Assembly: GCA_900555035.1 (NCBI GenBank)
Contig: USJX01000061.1
Location: 1-17,724, forward strand
Reading direction: 5' to 3'
Source of the DNA: an uncultured Prevotella sp.
Lineage (GTDB): Bacteria > Bacteroidota > Bacteroidia > Bacteroidales > Bacteroidaceae
DNA: 17,724 nt
The notes under the pieces: model-generated
Told to the model about the DNA's origin: nothing
Database searches by the model: none
What the model saw: the letters and a program-made list of their open reading frames with translations, nothing else
Program-made: the position numbers and the translations under genes
In this document: positions 5,201 to 14,562 of the stretch, in pieces
Numbering within the stretch: position 1 is the stretch's first letter
Layout: every line of letters starts with the position of its first letter

Positions 5201-6226
5201 AGCAAAAGCCAGAATGGCTTTCTGTGCTATCTTCTCTGCCTCCTCGATGCTGCAAAGCAACTTGCCACCCGAAGCATTGCGATGGCCTCCGCCATTGAAG
5301 AACTGCTCAGCCATCTTATTGCAAGGGAAATCATCCACCGAACGGAGACTCACCAACACGCGGTTGTCTATATCCGTATCCTCACGAAGTGAGATGGAAA
5401 GCTTGTGACCCTTGATGGTTAGCGGAACATTCACCAGTCCTTCCAAGTCGCCCTTGATGAAATCATACTGCATCAGTTCCTTGCGGGTAACGGTATAATA
5501 ACTGGCATGGAGCGGCTCGATGACCTGTAACTTCTCGCTCATCAGATGACCACGGAATCTTACTGCAGATACACGGGAATTGTTAAATACATTGCGATAG
5601 ATCTTATCCTTGTCGATGCCCTTGGTGAGGAGCTGGCAGATGATATAATAGATATCAGGATTAGAGGAATTATAGGTGAATCCGCCTGTATCCGTCATCA
5701 TACCGCAATATACGCAGGTAGCCCAGGTCTTGTCCAACCCAGGGAAACCACCCAACTGCCATATCACTCGGAACACCAACTCGCTGGCGCTGCTGGCATG
5801 CGGGTCTGAAATCTTCAAATCCACCTCCAGATTAGGAGCCAGATGATGGTCTATCACCACTTTCCGGGCCTTGCAGCCCATCAGCACAGGGTCCATCTCG
5901 TCGAGACGGCCCACGCTTCCGAAATCAAGACAGAACACGAGGTCGGCCTCATCAAAAGCCTGCTGCACCTGCTGAGGGTGCCTGTCATATCGCAAGATAC
6001 CATCACATCCTGGCAACCAGGAAAGGGCATCAGGAATCATATCAGGCACACAAACCACGGGATTCTTGCCCAAGGAGCGCAAATAATAGGCCCAACCCAG
6101 CGAAGAACCGATGGCATCACCATCCGGCGACTTATGCGCACAGATGACAATATGCTGAGAAGCCGCTATCATCTCACGGAGAATAGCGGCTTCCTGATCT
6201 GTTATCTTATTTAAATTGATATCCAT
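5186..6226 (-). CDS. nrnA: DHH/DHHA1 phosphoesterase, NrnA-like (oligoribonuclease / pAp phosphatase)
   Basis: This 346-residue cytoplasmic enzyme has the DHH-family metal motifs: HKSPDGDAIGSSLG (His31, Asp35, Asp37), CLDFGS near 100, VIDHHLAP with the DHH triad near 125, and a later Asp in MMTDTGGF. The C-terminal DHHA1 domain ends in the substrate loop GGGHRNASGG near 311-320. NrnA enzymes degrade 2-5 nt RNA and remove the 3' phosphate of pAp using Mn2+; related proteins cleave cyclic dinucleotides, but no sensor or membrane domain is present here. Length is typical. The start codon is 9 bp after the stop of the nucleotidyltransferase gene, so the two form one transcription unit. Family is certain, NrnA assignment is by similarity. 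Confidence 0.85.
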   Translation of the reverse strand: MDINLNKITDQEAAILREMIAASQHIVICAHKSPDGDAIGSSLGWAYYLRSLGKNPVVCVPDMIPDALSWLPGCDGILRYDRHPQQVQQAFDEADLVFCLDFGSVGRLDEMDPVLMGCKARKVVIDHHLAPNLEVDLKISDPHASSASELVFRVIWQLGGFPGLDKTWATCVYCGMMTDTGGFTYNSSNPDIYYIICQLLTKGIDKDKIYRNVFNNSRVSAVRFRGHLMSEKLQVIEPLHASYYTVTRKELMQYDFIKGDLEGLVNVPLTIKGHKLSISLREDTDIDNRVLVSLRSVDDFPCNKMAEQFFNGGGHRNASGGKLLCSIEEAEKIAQKAILAFADLLK

Positions 6227-6235
6227 CTACTTGAA

Positions 6236-7147
6236 TTAGAAGAGCTTGTTTGGATATACGCCCTCGTCGATGAGACTCTGGATCTTGTCAACCACGCTCT
6301 GACGGTCAGCAGCGTAAGTTACACCAAACCACTTGCTTGTTGTATCGAGCACCTTCACGGTAGATGTACCCTCGTTGATGAGCTTGTTAACCATCAATGG
6401 GATAAAGAACTCAGCCTTCTTGTTCTCCATGTTCTTAGGATCGCTCAAGAACTCCTTGAAGTAAGCCTCGCTGTGCTCGAAGTAGTCTGGAGTGAAGCCC
6501 CATACGTTCATAGAAACAGGAGTGTTGTCGCCGATGGCAACCCACTTGCCTTCCTCGTCCTTGTAAGAAACCTCACCCTCGATACGCATAATCTCGGTGC
6601 GCTCTACACAAGTAGTCAGGTTCTCGTTCTCATCCTTAGAGCAGATGCCACGAGCCACGGTACCATTCTCGCTCAGGGTGTTACCTACGCGGAAACCTAC
6701 CATAGCATACTTGTTGGTGCTACCCTCTGGAAGCTCAGAGAGGAACTTACCGATAACCATGAAGCAGTCACGGTTGTAGAAGTCATCGCAGTTGATAACG
6801 CAGAATGGCTCCTTGATGATGTCCTTAGCCATCAACACTGCATGGTTTGTACCCCATGGCTTCTCACGACCTTCTGGTACGCTGAATCCCTCTGGCAGAT
6901 CGTCCAATGCCTGGAAGCAGAGCTCTGCAGGGATATGACCCTCGTACTTAGAGAGGATTTTCTCACGGAACTGATCCTCGAAATCCTTGCGGATAACGAA
7001 AACAATCTTTCCAAAACCAGCCTGAATAGCATCGTAGATGCTGTAGTCCATGATTGTCTCACCATTTGGACCCAGACCATCGAGCTGTTTCAAACCACCA
7101 TAACGGCTACCCATACCGGCAGCCAAAAGCAATAATGTAGGTTTCAT
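6236..7147 (-). CDS. Nucleotidyltransferase (sugar-phosphate type)
   Basis: This 303-residue member of the NTP_transferase family starts with the nucleotide-binding loop LLAAGMGSRYGGLKQ (residues 7-21) and has a metal/substrate loop CVINCDDFYNRD near 115-125. These enzymes join a sugar-1-phosphate to an NTP to make NDP-sugar. The central part (KPWGTNHAVLMA) is typical for the nucleotide-binding core; the exact sugar is not evident. Some relatives act with a sugar kinase in cell-wall amino-sugar salvage (AmgK/MurU-like), but no kinase is next to it. It is the first gene of a pair with the DHH phosphoesterase, 9 bp apart, driven by the promoter at 7196-7203. Confidence 0.8.
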   Translation of the reverse strand: MKPTLLLLAAGMGSRYGGLKQLDGLGPNGETIMDYSIYDAIQAGFGKIVFVIRKDFEDQFREKILSKYEGHIPAELCFQALDDLPEGFSVPEGREKPWGTNHAVLMAKDIIKEPFCVINCDDFYNRDCFMVIGKFLSELPEGSTNKYAMVGFRVGNTLSENGTVARGICSKDENENLTTCVERTEIMRIEGEVSYKDEEGKWVAIGDNTPVSMNVWGFTPDYFEHSEAYFKEFLSDPKNMENKKAEFFIPLMVNKLINEGTSTVKVLDTTSKWFGVTYAADRQSVVDKIQSLIDEGVYPNKLF

Positions 7148-7195
7148 ATAATCTTTTTTTTATTTAATAGTTGATAGTTTATATCTTAAACACTG

Positions 7196-7203
7196 CAAAA
7201 GTA
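7196..7203 (-). promoter_or_regulatory. -7 box for nucleotidyltransferase-nrnA unit
   Basis: The minus-strand TACTTTTG matches TAnnTTTG, 48 bp before the ATG at 7147. A convincing TTTG -33 box is absent. The leader holds two copies of the ATAGTTK heptamer (7167-7180) also found as an array before the recombinase gene. The rest of 7204-7325 is A/T-rich spacer with a 14-bp perfect palindrome at 7257-7270. Confidence 0.45.
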
Positions 7204-7325
7204 ATAAAAAAAACGCACCTAGCGGCATGTTTTCCTACTTTTTTTTGATTTATATCAACATTTAAATGTTTTGTGGAGATTTACACGCTAAAATGGGAGG
7301 CTTTTGCCCTTTCAATCCATCAATT

Positions 7326-9725
7326 CTAGAATGGATAACCCACGGCAAGATGAAGGCTCTGGTTCTTCTTGAAGCTCGGGATATTGTAGAATCCACTCTT
7401 GCCGGTATCGTATGGCAGATGCAGACCGATACCCCAATCCACACGCACCACAAACATACCCATGTCGTAACGGATACCAAGACCCGTGCCCACGGCAAAC
7501 TGCTTATAGAACCGGTTAAACTTGAATGCCTCATACTCGGAGAAATCGGCATCCTTCATCCATACGTTACCGGCATCCAGGAACAAGGCACCATAAAGGT
7601 CGCCCCAGATTTTAGGACGATACTCCAGGTTTGCCTGCAACTTGATGTCGCCCGTACGCAGGATGTTGGCATACTTGTTTCCCACAGCACTGTAGTTCTG
7701 CTCTCCCGGACCAATGCCTCGCACATTGAAGGCACGGATGCTGTTGGCACCGCCCACATAGAACATCTCGGTATAGGGAGCGGTATTGGAATTGCCATAA
7801 CTCCAGATGATACCACCGTTCAGATGGCCTACCAACGTGGAATTCTCGGTGATGCGCCAGTATTTCACGAAATCAGTCTCCACCTTCAAGAACTGGGAAT
7901 ACTCGTTCTCAAAGAGCGTTTTACCCTCCTTGTTCCATTTCCTGCCACTGGCCAGATATCCCAGCGACAGGATGTTACCTGCCTCACTCACCGTGGTGGA
8001 CCATACGATAGGACTGCGATATTTCTGCGCACTGCGATAGGTATAGGTGTAACTCATCTTAGGCACAAAGCGGTTGGCCATCGTGGTTGCAATATACGTG
8101 TTGTTTGCCAGGATGCTATCAAACTTTGCCGAGGAGGAGTTCATATACTCATACGAGAGAATCAGTGGACTGAAGGAATGGCGATGCTGATAGGAGATGG
8201 CCCAATCGTAGGTCAACTCGCCTCCTGCCACATGTCTGCGGAAATAGCCGGCACGATTCAATATGTTCATGGATGCCTTCACCGTGGTGGTTGGCGTGCC
8301 GTAGTAGCTGCGAGGGATGTGTCCCCTGCGGAACCTGCGCTCGTTCTGCGCCATAGTGCGGAAGGCATTCCAGGGAGTAATGATGCTTGGGAAGGATACG
8401 GAGACATCGGAACCGAACTCATAGGAATTAATCTTACTGGAACTGCCGCCCTGTCCGGTGATAGTCTGCCACTCGTGTGCTCCATGAAGGTTGATATCCA
8501 GCTTCTCTCCTCCTCGGAAGGCATTGCGCTTGGTTAAACCCACCACGAGCTCTGGTCCTACTCTACCCGTGGTCTTGCCCTTGGCATTCGCCTCGATATA
8601 GAAATCGTATGGCTTGTCGAACACCAGGTCGATGTTGGCATCCAGGGTATCGCCATATTGCACATTTCCCAAACTATCCAAGGTCTGGACAGATCGGGGC
8701 ACAAACTGCAGATTGGTATAGCTGAAGAGACCCATCGACTGCAATCCTGCCTTCGCCGTGGTCTCATCATCCACCATATAGAGCTTGCGTGGTCGGAGTT
8801 TCAACTCGCGGAGCACCACACCCGCACGAATCGGCATCTTCTTGCCCGCATACCGGAAACTCAGGTAGCGACGCACGAAGGAATCGGTCATCTCTTCCGT
8901 AAACTGCTTTTTGAAGTTGATGTTGATGTTGCCGATATACCACTGTCGCTTGGCTTCCGGTTCGATGCTATCTACCATCGAGAGTCGCACGTTCACCTTG
9001 CCCGGCACATTCACCGTGTCGGCAAGATAGGAAGCGTAACTGTTCTGATAGAAATAATAGCCCTGATTGCGGAAAAGTCGGGTCAGTCGCTGGCGCTCCT
9101 GCTCCAGCTTCGATACATTGAAAGGACTGCCCTTCCTGATAAGTGCCTGCGACATGGTGGAATCGATGAGCTGCTTGCCATGCTCCGGAAAATTGAGATA
9201 AGCCACGGAATCCAGGCGCCAGAGATGCCCCATATCTACCTTATAAGCCACCTTCGCCTCCTTCGGATTGCTCTGGGTCTGCACCTCATAATCTACCCTG
9301 CCATTGAAATAGCCGTATTTATCTAACTGATGCTCAGCTACCTGCGCACGCAACTGCGGATTCACATTCGCCATCAGCTTAGGCTTGGATCCGAACACCT
9401 TGGTTATCCATCTGCAAAGTCCATTATCCGATGGCGAGAAAGCATTCCATATCCACAGGCGCACCGGGAATGGGGTACGGAAATAGCTGCTACCCATAAA
9501 GGCGCCCGTAGGGGCAGATGCCAAGGCATACTCCATTTCCTCCTTCACGGAGTCGGCATAGCTGTTCTCCTCGTAGTTGGTATATTCGATAGGCTTCAAT
9601 CCCGCAAAAAGCTGCTCGTCTTCCTTCAGGGCACTCGTAGAGGAGCACCCCGTAAAGAGGAGGGATGACAGCATCGTGGATGCTGCCATATATATAATAA
9701 GGTGAAGTCTATTCTCTTTTCTCAT
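7326..9725 (-). CDS. tamL: BamA/TamA-superfamily outer-membrane lipoprotein, TamL
   Basis: The protein (799 aa from the ATG at 9723-9725) is a surface-antigen-D15 (Omp85) family member. It has a lipoprotein signal peptide ending LLFTGC (Cys27 lipidated), POTRA-like repeats in the first half (for example GYYFYQNSYASY and the RKLYMVDD-containing region), and a C-terminal 16-strand-type beta-barrel. The barrel has the Omp85 motif NSIRAFNVRGIGPG, ALFLDAGNVW and a final aromatic residue (LHLAVGYPF). A lipidated TamA homologue paired with TamB is known in Bacteroidetes as TamL. With TamB it should assist insertion of outer-membrane proteins or lipid transport between membranes. The ATG is 2 nt beyond the tamB stop; a GTG at 9729-9731 overlapping that stop is the alternative start. 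The two genes are very likely translationally coupled. Confidence 0.88.
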   Translation of the reverse strand: MRKENRLHLIIYMAASTMLSSLLFTGCSSTSALKEDEQLFAGLKPIEYTNYEENSYADSVKEEMEYALASAPTGAFMGSSYFRTPFPVRLWIWNAFSPSDNGLCRWITKVFGSKPKLMANVNPQLRAQVAEHQLDKYGYFNGRVDYEVQTQSNPKEAKVAYKVDMGHLWRLDSVAYLNFPEHGKQLIDSTMSQALIRKGSPFNVSKLEQERQRLTRLFRNQGYYFYQNSYASYLADTVNVPGKVNVRLSMVDSIEPEAKRQWYIGNININFKKQFTEEMTDSFVRRYLSFRYAGKKMPIRAGVVLRELKLRPRKLYMVDDETTAKAGLQSMGLFSYTNLQFVPRSVQTLDSLGNVQYGDTLDANIDLVFDKPYDFYIEANAKGKTTGRVGPELVVGLTKRNAFRGGEKLDINLHGAHEWQTITGQGGSSSKINSYEFGSDVSVSFPSIITPWNAFRTMAQNERRFRRGHIPRSYYGTPTTTVKASMNILNRAGYFRRHVAGGELTYDWAISYQHRHSFSPLILSYEYMNSSSAKFDSILANNTYIATTMANRFVPKMSYTYTYRSAQKYRSPIVWSTTVSEAGNILSLGYLASGRKWNKEGKTLFENEYSQFLKVETDFVKYWRITENSTLVGHLNGGIIWSYGNSNTAPYTEMFYVGGANSIRAFNVRGIGPGEQNYSAVGNKYANILRTGDIKLQANLEYRPKIWGDLYGALFLDAGNVWMKDADFSEYEAFKFNRFYKQFAVGTGLGIRYDMGMFVVRVDWGIGLHLPYDTGKSGFYNIPSFKKNQSLHLAVGYPF

Positions 9726-9727
9726 GA

Positions 9728-12700
9728 TCACTTGTTTTTAATTGAATCTTTACTGACGGAATCCCTCTTCATTCTTGAATTCGGCATGAGGTCGGAATCC
9801 TGCTTGTCTGCCTTCAACCGGAAGATATCCGTAAACTTCGAGAGCTTTCTGCGCCAGGTGAAACCGGCTCCATATTCGCCAATCTGTCCTTCCAGCCAAT
9901 CGTAGGTGTTGGCGTTATAGAAAGCGCGCACATACATGCTGGCTTTCTCGTTCAGACGATACTGCACCTCGACATTGTTGAAGAACGATTCGTTCTTGTT
10001 GTAATTCGCATTATCCAACTCGGCACCAGTGGAAACCTGTCCACCCACTGTGAAGCTCAGACGATTGTTGAAGAATCGCTTGGCAAACTTGAAGTTGTAG
10101 TCGGTATGTACGGAACCCGCCGCATTGGTCTGGTTATCCACCGTCATACCCACATCAAGTCCGATGCTTCGCATGGCTGTACCTGCGATATTGTTGATTT
10201 CCGAATTGAGGAAGGAAGTCAGGGCGCTGTTCATCGAGAACGAACTCGTTGAACCACTCGCCAGATACATACCCGATGCCAGCATTGTGATGGCTATCTT
10301 GCCTCGTTCCTCTACGCTCATCGAATTCAACTCATCCTGCACGGTCTGGTCGTTCGATGCGGAAATGATAAACTGGATACCTGGCTTCTCCAAAGTCTGG
10401 CTCAGCTTTACACCGCAGATGAAATCCACCGAACGGCCGCTACCCTCGCCTTCGTTCACGGTGGTCTTGATGTCCTCCGTAGCCGTGATGCTCAGGGTTG
10501 GATTGAATGGGTCGCCCGTAAACTGGATGTAGCTTCCATCCTGGATATCAAAGGTCTTCAGCGGAATGATAGGCAGCGAGTATTTCATCTCACCATCATT
10601 CAGGGTATATCTACCCGTGAGGCGGATGCCATCTGCCGTATTATATCTCATCTGCAAATCACCACCACCCAACAAATCCACATAGTTGGTCTTGTCGGCA
10701 TTCAGGGCACACAGGATATGGGCAGACTCATCGATAGAGATACTCATCAGCATATCGAAACCTTCCAGGGTTGGCTTGGCTACTACCACCTGCTTACCGC
10801 TCTTGAAATCGGTGAACTTCACCAGTTCTTCCAACTGGGTATCGGTGGTCAATTCCGATTCACGCAGCACGTAGGTCATATCGGTCTTGCCCAACACATC
10901 AATCTTACCCATCATCTTCAGATTGTTCAAGGCTCCCTGCATACTGCCATAGAAGTTGACATACGCCTTTCCGAAAGCCTCCGAACGGGCATTCTCCTTG
11001 GCATCGATGAGCAGGAAGTTCTGGGCACGCATGCGCACATTGAGCTTCATGTTCTCCACATTCGTGAAATCCAGGTCGCCCTGAATATTGAGCGGACTCT
11101 CGTTGTTGGCATACATCATGAAGTTCTCGAAGAGCAACTTACTGTCGATGATGCGCACCGGGTCGTTGGCAAATCGCATAGAGATGCCGTATGGCACACT
11201 CACCAGATAAGCGGAATCCAGATATACCTCGCCATCCATATCCAGGTTGCTCAACGCACCCTTCATGGTCAGCTTGCCTTCGCCATATCCCTTCAAGCCC
11301 ATCAGCTGGTCGGGAATAAAACCGTTGATAAAGTGCAGAGGCAGTCGCTCCAAACCTACTTCGGCATCGAGTTTGCCTGCGCCTCCTGATTGATAGGTAC
11401 CCGTAACCGTGGCTACTTCCTCGCCATTATAGGTCAGGATACCATCCACATAGTGCGATCCGTCGCTCTTTGGCATATAGGTGAATTCAGAACCCACATT
11501 GCCCATCGGGCACTTCTCATATACCATGTTGTCTATCTTCAGGTTAGAAGATACCGACAACTCATCCTTGGTCTGTATCACGTGGAAGTCACCATCCATG
11601 ATACCCGAAATATCAGGCATATATGGAATCACACTCAGCACCTTGTCGAGATTAAACTGGCTCATGCTGACGGTGATATCCTGCAATGCATCTTCGTTGT
11701 CATCGTTGGAATAAACACGCATACCCATACCGCCCGAACCTTTCAACACCAGGTTGGCAGATACACAGCCATCGTCAGCCAACATCAGATAGTTATCCTC
11801 ATTGGCTGTAAATTTCTTGTATCCCAACACCGGATGCGGATCTATCAGGGCAAGCTTCACGCCGTTAGGCTGCAACATGGCAGCCAGACCCACATCCACA
11901 CCCAGGCGGTTGTTGGCATCATAGATACGTGCCTTCAGGTTGGATCCCAAATCCTGCACCTCTCCATCCACCAGGGCACGGAACACATACTGCGGATTAT
12001 TCCTGTTGTTCTGTATGCGAGCCGAGTAGCGGATAGTATCCGACTGGGTATGAACCGTGGCACGGATGGTATCTATCTGCATGCCGCTCGCCACCAGCGA
12101 ATCGATGTTGAGATAGCCCTCGAGTCCGGCTGCAGGAGAAGAATTGAAGTCCATCTCCACCGACTTGAAGTTGTATCCCATATACTGGATGAAGCGCGAG
12201 ATGAAGTTATTCTTTCCCGTAGTGAGATAGATATGACCAAGAGGAAAACTGTTTCTAATCTTCACCTGGTCTATATGATGGTTCTTGAATTGGGCAACCA
12301 GTTCTTTCTGCAAACCCATCACCTGAGCCAGAAGCTTCTCATAGCTACCATGCGCATCCATGTTCAGGCGGAAATCGCCACATGCGGCAATGGCATGGGT
12401 GGTATCCCTGCTGGTCTTGATATCCACATTCATACCGCCCGGACGATAGATGCTGTCTGGCGTACGTATCGTGATATCATCCATCAAAGCCCAAATCTGA
12501 TGATTGTCCTTCAAATCAGAATGCATATCAATATGTCCGCAAAGCGATGCAGATACCGGTTTCTTGGTTATCTGCAACTCATACATATCTGCATGGCGCA
12601 CATCGGCTACCAAAGTAGCCTGCAACTTCTTGGTACTAGCCAGGGCACCTACCGAAATCACACCATCCAGCAGTTCGTTCTTGCTATCCAGCTTGGCGTA

Positions 12701-14446
12701 AATCTTGCCATTGGCTATCTGTGCATCTGCCAATACATGATGGAGGTTATGCTTGCCATAATGCAACTGGCTTACCTTCGCCTTTGCCACCAATCGGGTT
12801 CTTGGCGAGAGGAAATCGGTGCCCATACCTCTGGCCTCCACATCTCCGGTAAAGGTATGGATTTCCTGTTTTGGCAGGAAATGCTGCGCCTGGATATTGC
12901 GTGCATGGATTCTAGCCTGATAAGCCAGGCGATTCATGTCGATGCTGCCATCCTTGCGGGTCTTGGCATCGACGGTGGCATCCACCTTCATGCTTCCCCT
13001 ACCCTCGGTAAGCGCCAGCTTGGCCCCATATTTCGTACCGTCCATCTTCAGATTGCCCTGGATGCCGATACCGTTCGGTATGCGGACTTCCTGCATCATA
13101 GAAGGGTCGAGCATGGCGGTAACCATACCTAAATTATAGGTCTTCGCCTTCAGGTTGATGTTTGCCTTGAAGCGATCCATATCGGTCATATTGGCGATGG
13201 CGCCATCCGAGGTCAACTGGAAGACGGTAGGCAAATCTATCTTCACTCCCGAGAAAGCGGCACGCTGCAGGTTGCCCTTGAAGGCGCCTTCCAGTTTCAG
13301 CGGATAGTAAGGCCAGCGGTTCTTCATCGGCTTTGGCAATGCATCGCCCACAAAGAGGAAAAGGTCTGAACGCCCCAGGGAACCCTTCAACTGGGCCATC
13401 ATCTTTCCTGGCACTTTCTCGTTGAAGGCATTCAAATCCATATCTACGGAAGCCTGCAGGTTGGAAACCGGCGTGCGAAGCGCCATATCCAGCAGCTGCA
13501 TCTTCAAAGAATCCATCACAAAGCGGCCGGCAAGCTGGTCTATCTTCAAGCCGCATTTCTCTTTCAGTTTGACTTCCTTTATCTTGATGTCAAGCTTGGA
13601 ATCACAGAAATAGAAGGAATCAGCCTTCAAAGCCATGTCGGAGAAGGCAAGATGGTTGAAGTCCATTCCCGAAACAGGGCGCACGTAATTCTGATCGTAG
13701 TTCACCCTGCCGTTCTTCCAGTCCAGATGTCTTATCTGGTAGAGACCTTTATACAGGTCGAGATAGGTGGTGCGAGCCAGCGCATCACCCATGTATGCAT
13801 TCACCCGGAGAGTATCTCCAGGCATGTGTAAGGTAAAGTCGGTGTTCTTTAGTTTCAGCTGCTGTATGTTGATCTTCCAGTAATTGCTGCTTGGCGTGGT
13901 ATCAGGCGGAACGGTATCGCTCAGTTCCACCGATAATCTGGCATCAGCTATAAGCGCATGGTTCACGTTCACCCGCTCCCTACCCAGGTCTATGCCATGT
14001 GCCTTCAACTGGAGTTTGCCCACATCGCCCTTGATGCGGGCCTCGTGGATGAAATTGGTGGTATTCACCTTCATCTTCGTGAAGTCCAGTTCATCAACCA
14101 TCACCTGGTTGCTGAAGAGTGGCAGCAATTGCACCTCAACCACCATCTTCTGGATGTCGGCTACGGTATCTTTTCTGTTTCTTAAAGCTAAGTTAGGGCT
14201 GTTCCTGAGCGAATCAACTGGTTGCAAAACCTTTACACCTTCCACGCCCAGCTTAAGCGGGAAGACAAGCTTTACTTCCTTTACAGAAATATCCATGCCC
14301 GTCGATTCAGAAGCATAAGAAGCTACTTGCTTCACCGCCCAATTCTGTACAGGAGGCAAGTAAAGCAACACAGCCAACAATATGATAAGCAGGAATGGAA
14401 TCAAAAGTGCCACACCCACCCACTTCGCATACTTCTTCATAAGCAT
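9728..14446 (-). CDS. tamB: TamB-family translocation/assembly module protein
   Basis: This 1572-residue protein has one N-terminal membrane segment (about 10-30, VGVALLIPFLLIILLAVLLY) and a very long, repetitive beta-rich body of the AsmA/DUF490 type, expected to form a periplasm-spanning groove. The C-terminal DUF490 domain is recognisable from IPLKTFDIQDGSYIQFTGDP through to VEERGKIAITMLASGMYL. The C-terminal about 35 residues are charged and low in complexity (DSDLMPNSRMKRDSVSKDS). TamB anchors in the inner membrane and contacts TamA/TamL in the outer membrane. It is full length, with no frameshift. The start may be the ATG at 14446 or the one at 14440. It lies 116 bp after rluA-like; I see no consensus promoter in that gap, so it may be read from upstream or from a non-standard promoter. 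Confidence 0.9.
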   Translation of the reverse strand: MLMKKYAKWVGVALLIPFLLIILLAVLLYLPPVQNWAVKQVASYASESTGMDISVKEVKLVFPLKLGVEGVKVLQPVDSLRNSPNLALRNRKDTVADIQKMVVEVQLLPLFSNQVMVDELDFTKMKVNTTNFIHEARIKGDVGKLQLKAHGIDLGRERVNVNHALIADARLSVELSDTVPPDTTPSSNYWKINIQQLKLKNTDFTLHMPGDTLRVNAYMGDALARTTYLDLYKGLYQIRHLDWKNGRVNYDQNYVRPVSGMDFNHLAFSDMALKADSFYFCDSKLDIKIKEVKLKEKCGLKIDQLAGRFVMDSLKMQLLDMALRTPVSNLQASVDMDLNAFNEKVPGKMMAQLKGSLGRSDLFLFVGDALPKPMKNRWPYYPLKLEGAFKGNLQRAAFSGVKIDLPTVFQLTSDGAIANMTDMDRFKANINLKAKTYNLGMVTAMLDPSMMQEVRIPNGIGIQGNLKMDGTKYGAKLALTEGRGSMKVDATVDAKTRKDGSIDMNRLAYQARIHARNIQAQHFLPKQEIHTFTGDVEARGMGTDFLSPRTRLVAKAKVSQLHYGKHNLHHVLADAQIANGKIYAKLDSKNELLDGVISVGALASTKKLQATLVADVRHADMYELQITKKPVSASLCGHIDMHSDLKDNHQIWALMDDITIRTPDSIYRPGGMNVDIKTSRDTTHAIAACGDFRLNMDAHGSYEKLLAQVMGLQKELVAQFKNHHIDQVKIRNSFPLGHIYLTTGKNNFISRFIQYMGYNFKSVEMDFNSSPAAGLEGYLNIDSLVASGMQIDTIRATVHTQSDTIRYSARIQNNRNNPQYVFRALVDGEVQDLGSNLKARIYDANNRLGVDVGLAAMLQPNGVKLALIDPHPVLGYKKFTANEDNYLMLADDGCVSANLVLKGSGGMGMRVYSNDDNEDALQDITVSMSQFNLDKVLSVIPYMPDISGIMDGDFHVIQTKDELSVSSNLKIDNMVYEKCPMGNVGSEFTYMPKSDGSHYVDGILTYNGEEVATVTGTYQSGGAGKLDAEVGLERLPLHFINGFIPDQLMGLKGYGEGKLTMKGALSNLDMDGEVYLDSAYLVSVPYGISMRFANDPVRIIDSKLLFENFMMYANNESPLNIQGDLDFTNVENMKLNVRMRAQNFLLIDAKENARSEAFGKAYVNFYGSMQGALNNLKMMGKIDVLGKTDMTYVLRESELTTDTQLEELVKFTDFKSGKQVVVAKPTLEGFDMLMSISIDESAHILCALNADKTNYVDLLGGGDLQMRYNTADGIRLTGRYTLNDGEMKYSLPIIPLKTFDIQDGSYIQFTGDPFNPTLSITATEDIKTTVNEGEGSGRSVDFICGVKLSQTLEKPGIQFIISASNDQTVQDELNSMSVEERGKIAITMLASGMYLASGSTSSFSMNSALTSFLNSEINNIAGTAMRSIGLDVGMTVDNQTNAAGSVHTDYNFKFAKRFFNNRLSFTVGGQVSTGAELDNANYNKNESFFNNVEVQYRLNEKASMYVRAFYNANTYDWLEGQIGEYGAGFTWRRKLSKFTDIFRLKADKQDSDLMPNSRMKRDSVSKDSIKNK

Positions 14447-14497
14447 GTTATTTTACTAGAAATATTCTGAACGAATCAATAAGTTAGTATTTATAGA

Positions 14498-14523
14498 ATG
14501 ATGAATTCCCCGGGAATCATCAT
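14498..14523 (-). other. Hairpin between rluA-like gene and tamB
   Basis: ATGATGA (14498-14504) pairs with TCATCAT (14517-14523), and after a one-base bulge TTCC pairs with GGAA around a CCG loop. This gives an 11-bp stem. There is no U-tract on the minus strand (the next bases are TCTATAAA), so it could be an inefficient terminator of the upstream genes or a leader structure of tamB. Confidence 0.35.
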
Positions 14524-14562
14524 CTCTGTGAAATCATGAGAGACTAACTCCCCCGATTTTCA

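Noticed and set aside
7257..7270. 14-bp perfect palindrome AACATTTAAATGTT after tamL
   Set aside because: All but two base pairs are A/T, has no U-tract in the direction of transcription, and is expected by chance in such spacer.
7266..8537. Plus-strand open frame (423 codons) opposite tamL
   Set aside because: Antisense shadow of the TamL barrel; no recognisable motifs and no promoter or start signal.
11390..13132. Long plus-strand open frame (580 codons) opposite tamB
   Set aside because: It is fully inside tamB, rich in His/Ile/Leu as expected of an antisense shadow, and shows no domain. tamB is a clear family member.
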